A DNA stretch of 9,699 nt from JANLIQ01 sp964358205 (GTDB lineage Bacteria > Patescibacteriota > UBA1384 > 2-12-FULL-50-11): positions 1 through 9,699 of the forward strand of contig CAYHNZ010000033.1 in assembly GCA_964358205.1 (NCBI GenBank). Reading direction: 5' to 3'. A program made the position numbers and the translations under genes. Positions within the stretch are counted from its first letter, which is position 1; each line of letters starts with the position of its first letter. The notes under the pieces were generated by a model. That model saw only the letters and a program-made list of their open reading frames with translations, was not told the origin of the DNA and ran no database searches. This document shows, piece after piece, positions 5,335 to 9,699 of the stretch.

Positions 5335-5345
5335 GCTAAAAGCCT

Positions 5346-5363
5346 TACGCTGAAAGTCAATGG
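5346..5363. repeat. Outer inverted repeat, right copy
   Basis: TACGCTGAAAGTCAATGG is the inverted partner of 3232-3248 with one extra T. It contains the ATG of the HU-like gene. Confidence 0.55.
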
Positions 5364-5575
5364 ATCAATCCCAATTGTCGAAGGCTTTAGCCCAGAAAAG
5401 CCAGCTTTCTGAAGAGGAGGCGGGGAAGTTTGTTGATGCCTTAGCCGAAACGCTGGCTGAATACTTCAAAAAAGGTGAGAAAGTTGTTATCGCTGACTTC
5501 GGCAGTTTTTATGTTCGGGACGACAAAACCGTTCAGTTCAACCCCTCGGCAAAACTCAAAGACCAGGTCGGATAA
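5360..5575 (+). CDS. HU-like DNA-binding protein lacking the beta arm
   Basis: A 71-residue protein. Residues 1-38 form the two-helix HU dimerisation part (MDQSQLSKALAQKSQLSEEE onward). VVIADFGSFYVRDD (42-55) matches the HU core strand GFGTFEVRER, and VQFNPSAKLKDQVG matches the HU C-terminal PAFKAGKALKDAV. HU proteins are about 90 residues. Here about 19 residues are missing between the core strands, exactly the beta-ribbon arm with the Arg-rich part and the DNA-intercalating Pro. It should still dimerise, but minor-groove wrapping and bending as in classical HU is unlikely. There is no frameshift and the flanks are in frame, so this is a true short form. The ATG lies inside the outer inverted repeat; a weak GAAAG precedes it. 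Confidence 0.85.
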   Translation: MDQSQLSKALAQKSQLSEEEAGKFVDALAETLAEYFKKGEKVVIADFGSFYVRDDKTVQFNPSAKLKDQVG

Positions 5576-5588
5576 CTAGTGGTCAAAG

Positions 5589-6086
5589 TTATACGTCAGT
5601 TCTTTTTCGGATTTCGTCGTTGTATTTGTCCTGCCAGCCAGGTTGCCTAGTGTCAATCCCTAAACGAGTAGCCATTTCTTTCAAGTTAATCTGAACAGCG
5701 TCGTGGTGTTCAGGTTTAACAGTCGATGAAGAATCGTTAGCCCCTTCTAAAATTACTTGCCAGCTAGCAAGTTTGTCGACAGGCACAACTTTTCTTAGTT
5801 CTTTCCCGGTGGCCTGATCAACCCTAACCACAACCGCCGATTTTTCGCCGAAACTTTGGAGAAGCCAACCATCTTCAACCCTTTTGTCGGATCGAAGCAC
5901 TCTTACCGAATTACCAACACGTAGCTGGTTACCAAAGCCTTCGATATAATCTTTTTTCTCGACTTCTTCCTGATTAGTGTCAACCCCACCCATCTCAGGA
6001 GCCGCATAAGGGTTCGACTTTTGTAGTGATTGTTCGGGTGTCAAACCCATTTCCTCGGGAGTCGGTCCACCTTGCTCAATTGACAT
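5589..6086 (-). CDS. Hypothetical protein with small central beta domain
   Basis: A 165-residue soluble protein without signal peptide or membrane helix. Residues 1-50 are acidic and low in structure (GGPTPEEMGLTPEQ, NPYAAPEMGG). Residues 55-111 are a compact beta-rich segment, LRVGNSVRVLRSDKRVEDGW...AVVVRVD...LRKVVPVDKLASWQ, resembling small SH3/KOW-like barrels of uncharacterised Patescibacteria proteins. Residues 130-165 are charged and helical. I do not recognise a function. The ATG at 6086 lies 40 nt after tRNA-Arg on the same strand and has no clear Shine-Dalgarno, so it may be transcribed with the tRNA. It converges with the HU-like gene, with only 13 nt between the stops and no visible terminator. 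Confidence 0.7.
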   Translation of the reverse strand: MSIEQGGPTPEEMGLTPEQSLQKSNPYAAPEMGGVDTNQEEVEKKDYIEGFGNQLRVGNSVRVLRSDKRVEDGWLLQSFGEKSAVVVRVDQATGKELRKVVPVDKLASWQVILEGANDSSSTVKPEHHDAVQINLKEMATRLGIDTRQPGWQDKYNDEIRKRTDV

Positions 6087-6125
6087 AAACTATTCGTATC
6101 ACCGGCAGTAGCAATGTGCAAGTTG

Positions 6126-6198
6126 TGCCCCCGGCAGGAGTTGCACCTGCGACCATTTCCTTAGGACGGAACTGCTCTGTCTACTGAGCTACGAGGGC
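6126..6198 (-). tRNA. tRNA-Arg (anticodon CCT)
   Basis: A complete 73-nt cloverleaf. The acceptor GCCCTCG/CGGGGGC has 7 pairs including one T-G. The D-stem is GCTC/GAGC, the anticodon arm is GTTCC-GTCCTAA-GGAAA with CCT at 6163-6165, and the T-stem is GCAGG/CCTGC. The discriminator is A, and CCA is not encoded. Oddities: the D-loop is AGTAGACA instead of the usual AGTGGATA type, the T-loop is TGCAACT instead of TTC..., position 32 is G, and 27-43 is a G-A mismatch. The decoded codon is AGG. Confidence 0.88.
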
Positions 6199-6219
6199 TT
6201 AAATATATTGTAAAGTTTT

Positions 6220-6244
6220 CGGTGGCGGATGTGATCCGCCACCG
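6220..6244. terminator. Perfect 11-bp hairpin, possible terminator
   Basis: CGGTGGCGGAT and ATCCGCCACCG pair perfectly around a GTG loop. On the plus strand it is followed by TTTCT; on the minus strand by AAAACTTTAC, without a T run. It lies 3 nt after the stop of the small minus-strand ORF and 21 nt before tRNA-Arg. It may separate these two units, but a classic U tract is missing on the minus strand. Confidence 0.4.
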
Positions 6245-6247
6245 TTT

Positions 6248-6433
6248 CTAGTTCAGGTCCAACCACTCTGTGAATGTTGCGCCTAGCCCCATCTTCGCGG
6301 TGTGACCAGGCGGGTCGTCAGGAAGCGGTTGTTCTTTAGTTTCCCGCTTCTCTGTAATCTCCCCACCCTTGTTCGGATGTTCCATCTTGGTAGTCTGCTG
6401 ACGAAGCGAAGGCAATCGAAATCGTACCCTCAA
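6248..6433 (-). CDS. Possible small protein, 61 residues
   Basis: A short minus-strand frame with a TTG start at 6433, placed 6 nt after a perfect AAGGAGG at 6446-6440. An in-frame ATG at 6385 would give MEHPNKGG... with no ribosome site. The product is charged and hydrophilic (EITEKRETKEQPLPDDPPGH), with no membrane segment or recognised domain, ending GATFTEWLDLN. The first 15 residues (RVRFRLPSLRQ) look like non-coding translation. The ribosome site and a TTGACA box upstream argue for expression; the composition does not argue strongly either way. It could be non-coding. Confidence 0.3.
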   Translation of the reverse strand: MRVRFRLPSLRQQTTKMEHPNKGGEITEKRETKEQPLPDDPPGHTAKMGLGATFTEWLDLN

Positions 6434-6435
6434 CC

Positions 6436-6452
6436 AATTCCTCCTTGGAATT
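6436..6452 (-). promoter_or_regulatory. Ribosome binding site inside a hairpin
   Basis: AATTCC and GGAATT pair over 6 bp with a 5-nt loop AAGGA. The AAGGAGG site of the small ORF lies partly in the loop and partly in the stem, so folding would restrict ribosome access. Confidence 0.4.
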
Positions 6453-6479
6453 CACTTGTTTTCGGCCAAGCGTTGGATC

Positions 6480-6508
6480 AGACTACCTCTTCAGGTAGAA
6501 TATGTCAA
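6480..6508 (-). promoter_or_regulatory. Weak promoter candidate upstream of the small ORF
   Basis: A perfect TTGACA at 6508-6503, a 17-nt spacer and TAGTCT (3 of 6) at 6485-6480. The spacer contains most of a 6-bp hairpin (CTACCT/AGGTAG, 6483-6498). Confidence 0.3.
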
Positions 6509-6513
6509 GAAAG

Positions 6514-6701
6514 CGGGGTGTAGTCGGCGAAAGCGCCTCGTATTCCTCCCTCGCAACCGCTCGGTCGTAATGTCGCTTCGCTCGCTTTTCGCCAAAGCTC
6601 GAAGTAGCTCAGTTGGGCTGAAGCGGTAATGAGAAGTGAACTGCTTCACTTCGAATCGCTGAGGCGGGTTGAGGCCTGTTCGTTAGAACGCCGAAACCCC
6701 G
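6514..6701 (+). other. Structured non-coding stretch with tRNA-like pieces
   Basis: No coding frame is convincing between 6434 and 6731. The interval can close on itself: CGGGGT (6514-6519) pairs with ACCCCG (6696-6701). Inside are GGCGAAAGCG (6526-6535) with CGCTTTTCGCC (6583-6593); an 8-bp perfect hairpin GAAGTGAA/TTCACTTC (6633-6652); and a stem 6666-6699 with GGGTT/AACCC, facing GA/GA, GGC/GCC and GTTC/GAAC. Two pieces copy tRNA: CGGGGTGTAG at 6514 equals the 5' end of the tRNA-Pro at 6732, and GTAGCTCAGTTGG at 6604 equals its D-arm. It could be an unrecognised ncRNA or decayed tRNA genes. RNase P, SRP, tmRNA and 5S motifs were not found. Confidence 0.35.
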
Positions 6702-6731
6702 GAAGAGCGTATGAAAATTTAATCTTGAGGT

Positions 6732-6807
6732 CGGGGTGTAGCTCAGTTGGTAGAGCGTACGACTCGGGTTCGTAAGGCCGCTGGTTCAAGTCCAGTCACC
6801 CCGACCA
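6732..6807 (+). tRNA. tRNA-Pro (anticodon CGG), CCA encoded
   Basis: A complete cloverleaf. The acceptor CGGGGTG/CACCCCG has 7 perfect pairs, the D-stem is GCTC/GAGC with AGTTGGTA, and the anticodon arm TACGA-CTCGGGT-TCGTA has CGG at 34-36. The T-arm is GCTGG-TTCAAGT-CCAGT, the discriminator is A, and CCA is encoded at 6805-6807. It decodes CCG. Fragments of the same sequence lie at 6514, 6604 and 6827. Confidence 0.95.
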
Positions 6808-6826
6808 CGGGATTAAAAGAGAGTTG

Positions 6827-6838
6827 AGGCCGCTGGTT
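6827..6838 (+). repeat. 12-bp partial copy of the tRNA-Pro T-arm region
   Basis: AGGCCGCTGGTT is identical to 6775-6786 (variable loop and 5' T-stem of tRNA-Pro), 52 bp downstream and outside the gene. It is followed by unrelated sequence. It could be a small duplication or an attachment-site remnant; it is too short to decide. Confidence 0.35.
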
Positions 6839-6848
6839 TCCACATTCT

Positions 6849-6862
6849 CCGCCAGTTGGCGG
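6849..6862. repeat. Short perfect hairpin CCGCCA/TGGCGG
   Basis: A 6-bp stem with GT between the arms, 26 nt downstream of the DUF5615 stop on the minus strand. It shares the TGGCGG/CCGCCA stem with the hairpin at 6220-6244. There is no T run on either side, so it is not a clear terminator. Confidence 0.4.
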
Positions 6863-6887
6863 CTTCGGCAGGTCAGGCAAGTCTAGT

Positions 6888-7304
6888 CTACTCGGTTACC
6901 AGCCGGATCCGGACACCAGCATCAGAAACTAGACATAACTTGCCGACAACGCTGTTTCTTTCAAGGAACTTAAGCAGCTTAAGTAGAAGCTCCTGATAAT
7001 GCGGGCCGGATTGATCGTCGGTGGAAATAATAATCACGCCCTCGGACTCTAAGATTCGGCGAGGGGGAAACTGTTGGTGCTTTGGATCAGCGTCAAAGGT
7101 GAGAAATACCCGCTTCTGTTTGGTGGCGTAGCCAAGCTGGACGACGTCAGCTAGTCCGAGACGGTTTGGATGAGCAGTTTCTACATTACAGCCATTCGAG
7201 CGCAAAAATCTAGCTAAATGGAGCGGGATGTTCTCATCGAAGTAGAAAGCACTCTTAGACCGAGGCCTTGGCCAAGTTTTGAATTTCTTTGTTAGCCTGG
7301 TCAT
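6888..7304 (-). CDS. DUF5615 PIN-like toxin
   Basis: A 138-residue protein with the DUF5615 (PIN-like, Mut7-C related) pattern. FYFDENIPLHLARFLRSNG opens the domain with the acidic Asp-Glu pair. HPNRLGLADVVQLGYATKQKRVFLTFDAD follows, carrying the mid-domain Asp and the TFDAD acidic cluster, then VIIIS and a C-terminal helix. Family members are predicted metal-dependent RNases and partner with DUF433 antitoxins. The start is unclear: the core begins near residue 20, and the only in-frame starts upstream are ATG 7304 and ATG 7325, both inside the antitoxin gene. I chose 7304, giving a 50-nt overlap and a 20-residue basic extension rich in Lys and Arg that most relatives lack. There is no separate ribosome site, so translation is presumably coupled. 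Confidence 0.8.
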   Translation of the reverse strand: MTRLTKKFKTWPRPRSKSAFYFDENIPLHLARFLRSNGCNVETAHPNRLGLADVVQLGYATKQKRVFLTFDADPKHQQFPPRRILESEGVIIISTDDQSGPHYQELLLKLLKFLERNSVVGKLCLVSDAGVRIRLVTE

Positions 7305-7485
7305 CAAGGTAGCGCAAAGCAACAATTATCTGAGCCGAGGTAAGGTGGGGAAAATCTTTCTGGATATCGGCAGCGCCGTAGCCATTGGCGACGTAATTAG
7401 CGATCTGGCTGACCGAAATTCGCGTTCCGGCGATTGTGGGTCGGCCACCAAGCACCCCTCGCTTACGAACGATTTCTACTGTCAT
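7255..7485 (-). CDS. DUF433 antitoxin
   Basis: A 76-residue protein with the DUF433 pattern. VLGGRPTIAGTRISVSQI (11-28) is the signature strand-turn-helix; then YVANGYGAADIQKDFPHLTSAQIIVALRYLDD supplies the helix-turn-helix-like part. DUF433 proteins are the antitoxin and likely DNA-binding repressor of DUF5615 or PIN-type toxins (VapB45-like pairs). I chose ATG 7485; ATG 7512 is also in frame but adds MSSCYSART, which is not typical for the family. It is the first gene of a two-gene minus-strand operon, divergent from the AI-2E permease with 155 bp between. Confidence 0.85.
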   Translation of the reverse strand: MTVEIVRKRGVLGGRPTIAGTRISVSQIANYVANGYGAADIQKDFPHLTSAQIIVALRYLDDQANKEIQNLAKASV

Positions 7486-7640
7486 AGTTCTTGCACTGTA
7501 ACAAGAGCTCATTCGTTGCGCAATGGCAATTTCGGAAAGACCCCTCCTTCTCTGTTACCAGAGTTAGAATGTGATCGACTACTCCCGACCATTCAAAAAT
7601 GGTATTTTCGCCAAGGATATATTTTGCTACGCTCAAATTA
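7486..7640. other. Divergent intergenic region between DUF433 and AI-2E permease genes
   Basis: 155 bp that must hold both promoters. Visible are a 5-bp hairpin CTCTG/CAGAG (7550-7563), a 5-bp hairpin CCATT/AATGG (7589-7602), and TATATT at 7618-7623, a 5-of-6 -10 box that would place a start about 10 nt before the permease ATG but has no -35 partner. No clear minus-strand promoter was seen. Confidence 0.35.
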
Positions 7641-8663
7641 ATGCCTCAAAAGATCGACATCACCAACTCGACCCTGATCCGGTTTGTGCTGATTCTGCTG
7701 TCCTTGTGGTTTGTCTATTATATTCGCGATGTTTTTGTCCTGCTTTTCCTGGTGTTGATCATCGTCGCTGGCCTATCGCCGACGGTCGATCGTTGGGCTA
7801 AGACTATCACCCGACCAGGTGCGGTCATCTCGGTTTTCTTATTAATTTTCGTGGCTCTAGCCGCCATCTTCTCCTTAATTGTGCCGCCGCTAATTAATCA
7901 GATTCAGGAATTTAGTCTTAACCTGCCTGGGTACACCAATGCTCTTAATGTCCAGGGCCAAGGTTTCTTTCCGCAATTTGCCGACTTGATCGCCAAGAAT
8001 CTCAATACTCTTTCCGGTTCGCTCGGCAACGTCGGTGAATTGTTATTCTCTAAAACGATCGGGGTAATTAGCGGTGTGGTCGCCGTGATCACTGTTTTGG
8101 TACTAACCTTTTATCTCCTGCTGGAAGAAGAGGGCTTGAAGAAGATTTACCGTGGCCTTCTGCCGGCTGGCCAGCACGAAGCTTTGAGCGAAACGACTCG
8201 CAAAATCGCTTCCAAGCTTGGTGCCTGGTTGCGGGGTCAGCTATTCTTAATGTTTGTGGTCGGTGCTTTCACGACCTTGGGTCTATTTATTGTCGGTTCG
8301 CCCTACGCCCTGACCTTGGGACTGTGGTCGGGTCTAACGGAGGTTATCCCCATTCTCGGACCTTGGATCGGCGCCATTCCAGGTGTAGCTGTCGGTTTAG
8401 CTGATTCACCTTTTCAGGGCTTCTTAACCCTGCTTGTCTACACAGTCGTTCAGCAACTTGAGGGTAATATCTTGGTGCCGCGTATTATGGCAAAAGCGGT
8501 TGGATTGAACCCCTTCATTGTCATTTTGGCAATTTTGATTGGGGGCAAGATTTACGGCTTAATGGGCGTGTTATTGTCAGTGCCACTGGCAGCGGCGATT
8601 TCGGTGATCGCCGCCGATTGGCCGCTCATTCGCGACACTTTTTCTTCCCGACAGAAAAGCTGA
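7641..8663 (+). CDS. AI-2E family transporter / PerM-like permease
   Basis: A 340-residue polytopic membrane protein of the AI-2 exporter (DUF20, UPF0118) family. Helices lie at about 12-30 and 31-47, then 61-82, then a soluble segment (83-150) and several helices to the end. Family motifs are all present: LLPAGQHEAL, KLGAWLRGQL, EVIPILGPWIGAIPGV and QQLEGNILVPRIMAKAVGLN with a Gly-rich LIGGKIYGLMGVLLSVPLAA. Known members export AI-2 or act as Na+/H+ antiporters, but most have no proven substrate. I chose ATG 7641 because MPQKIDITNSTLIRF matches the usual family start; the in-frame ATG at 7599 adds 14 unrelated residues. No Shine-Dalgarno is visible. A glycosyltransferase gene follows after 19 nt, probably in the same transcript. 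Confidence 0.93.
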   Translation: MPQKIDITNSTLIRFVLILLSLWFVYYIRDVFVLLFLVLIIVAGLSPTVDRWAKTITRPGAVISVFLLIFVALAAIFSLIVPPLINQIQEFSLNLPGYTNALNVQGQGFFPQFADLIAKNLNTLSGSLGNVGELLFSKTIGVISGVVAVITVLVLTFYLLLEEEGLKKIYRGLLPAGQHEALSETTRKIASKLGAWLRGQLFLMFVVGAFTTLGLFIVGSPYALTLGLWSGLTEVIPILGPWIGAIPGVAVGLADSPFQGFLTLLVYTVVQQLEGNILVPRIMAKAVGLNPFIVILAILIGGKIYGLMGVLLSVPLAAAISVIAADWPLIRDTFSSRQKS

Positions 8664-8682
8664 CCGTAATCGCTCTTCCCGA

Positions 8683-9699
8683 ATGAAGATAATCATCGGC
8701 TCCGTCACCTACCCATTAGCCAATGGTGTTACTACCTCGATTAATACCAGTGTCGACGGTTTTATTTCCGCCGGACATAAGGTGGCAATTATCGCCCCGC
8801 GCTACGATGGTTTTGGCAAAGTTCGGCCGGAACATTATCCGGTCACTTCATCGGAAATTGGTCGCTGGTTTATGTCCGCCCTCCACAAAAAGGAGCGGCT
8901 TTTTTCCGTTATCAGTGCTGGCGAAGAGATCGAAAAAATTGTCGAGAATTTCCAACCCGACGCCTTCTGGCTTCATACCTTAACTTGGGCACCAAATGCC
9001 TTCGAGAAAGCGATGCTAAAATCTGATCAGCCGAGCGTCTTAACTTACCACACTTTGGTTGAGGATTACGGCCGAGCTTACGCTGGCGAGATCGGCGCCT
9101 GGCGAATGCGGACTCGCTCCCGAGACGTCGCTAATGAGATGGACGCAGTCATCGTCCCAAGCTCGGTTATCGCCAAACGCTTGTCGCTCTATGGGGTCAG
9201 AAAAAGTATCGATGTCATCCCGACCGGCATTGATATTCCCAAGACTTCCCACGCCAAATCAGAGATCGCTCGGCGATTTCACTTTTCAGCCGATGCGACC
9301 CTTCTATTATATGTTGGTCGAGTATCTCGAGAGAAAAACATCGCCAAACTGATTCAAATGACCCAGCCACTACTGCAAGACCAGAAAACCGTTCTGCTCT
9401 TGGTCGGCCCGGGTGATTTAGTTGAGACTCAAGATCAAGCCCAGAAATGGGGCGTTGGTCGCCAGGTGATCTGCGCTGGTGCTTTACCAAAAGAAGATAC
9501 CCAAAAAATTTACGGCGCCGCCGATGCCTTTGTCTTTGCCTCGCAAACTGAAACCCAAGGCCTAGTCATCGGCGAAGCAATGCTGGCCGGCACGCCGGTC
9601 GTCGCCCTTTACTCACCAATTCAACCGGAGATTTACCCCGACCATGTCGCCGTCGTTGTTCACGATCCGCGTCAGTTCGCCAATTCAGTTAAAGAGATA
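8683..9699 (+). CDS. GT4-family glycosyltransferase (3' end outside window)
   Basis: An open frame of 339 codons with no stop before the window ends. It is a GT-B fold enzyme. The N-terminal acceptor half starts MKIIIGSVTYPLANGVTTSI with the Gly-rich loop and GHKVAIIAPRYDGF. The linker region is MDAVIVPSSVIAKRL and VIPTGIDIP (178-186). The C-terminal donor half has YVGRVSREKN (210-219), where Arg and Lys contact the nucleotide-sugar phosphates, and the E-x7-E motif ETQGLVIGE (Glu290, Glu298), then AGTPVVA. It transfers a sugar from a nucleotide donor with retention. The N-terminal half resembles diacylglycerol glucosyltransferases, so a membrane glycolipid is a plausible acceptor, but this is inference. 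It starts 19 nt after the permease stop, with no Shine-Dalgarno. Confidence 0.93.
   Translation, partial: MKIIIGSVTYPLANGVTTSINTSVDGFISAGHKVAIIAPRYDGFGKVRPEHYPVTSSEIGRWFMSALHKKERLFSVISAGEEIEKIVENFQPDAFWLHTLTWAPNAFEKAMLKSDQPSVLTYHTLVEDYGRAYAGEIGAWRMRTRSRDVANEMDAVIVPSSVIAKRLSLYGVRKSIDVIPTGIDIPKTSHAKSEIARRFHFSADATLLLYVGRVSREKNIAKLIQMTQPLLQDQKTVLLLVGPGDLVETQDQAQKWGVGRQVICAGALPKEDTQKIYGAADAFVFASQTETQGLVIGEAMLAGTPVVALYSPIQPEIYPDHVAVVVHDPRQFANSVKEI

Noticed and set aside
6601..6655. A further functional tRNA starting CTCGAAG-TAGCTCAGTTGG
   Set aside because: The possible acceptor partner CTTCGAA comes after only about 55 nt, the D-stem has no partner strand, and no anticodon or T-arm can be placed, so at most it is a remnant.
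6434..6731. RNase P RNA, SRP RNA, tmRNA or 5S rRNA
   Set aside because: The signature segments of these RNAs (for example GAGGAAAGTCC of RNase P or the GGAAGGAAGCAG-type loop of SRP RNA) are not present on either strand.
9040..9490. Frames on both strands near the right end
   Set aside because: They are shadows of the glycosyltransferase frame, which is open from 8683 to the window end and carries the full set of GT4 motifs.

Overview
The window looks like a chromosomal segment of a Candidate Phyla Radiation (Patescibacteria) bacterium. The reasons are small compact genes, short anchored proteins with a DWKTY...YGFSIKYP-type ectodomain, an RNase Y, a very short HU-like protein, single scattered tRNA genes, and few strong Shine-Dalgarno sites. 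TAA, TAG and TGA all end genes, so the code is standard, which argues against the UGA-recoding Gracilibacteria/Absconditabacteria. This placement is inference from gene content only.

Region 1 (1-3216, mostly minus strand) starts with the 5' end of a tRNA. It then holds what reads as a duplicated membrane-protein operon. Unit A, read from 3168 down to 1787, has two anchored PsbP-like proteins that overlap at TAATG, followed by a 21-codon N-terminal stub of a CopD-like membrane protein. Unit B, read from 1269 down to 69, has one anchored PsbP-like protein, then a scar holding only the first and last codons of another, then an intact CopD-like membrane protein. A hicB-hicA toxin-antitoxin pair on the plus strand sits between the units, and its last base touches the CopD-like stub. 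The three anchored proteins share a nearly identical membrane anchor and Thr-rich linker (about 140 bp each) but have strongly diverged outer domains.

Region 2 (3217-5588, plus strand) has a good sigma-70-type promoter driving rny (RNase Y), then a four-helix-bundle (23S rRNA intervening-sequence type) gene, then an armless HU-like gene. The four-helix-bundle gene is enclosed by 32-bp CTAG-rich inverted repeats. A 70-bp gene-less relative of this element lies just upstream of rny, and a 17-18 bp inverted repeat brackets the whole rny/four-helix block. This is the best candidate in the window for an undescribed mobile or RNA-level element.

Region 3 (5589-6887) has a minus-strand hypothetical protein, tRNA-Arg(CCT) with an odd elbow, a possible small ORF, a strongly structured non-coding stretch containing tRNA-like fragments, and tRNA-Pro(CGG).

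Region 4 (6888-9699) has a minus-strand DUF433/DUF5615 antitoxin-toxin pair. On the plus strand follow an AI-2E family permease and a GT4 glycosyltransferase that runs off the window end. The last two are probably co-transcribed and act at the cell envelope.
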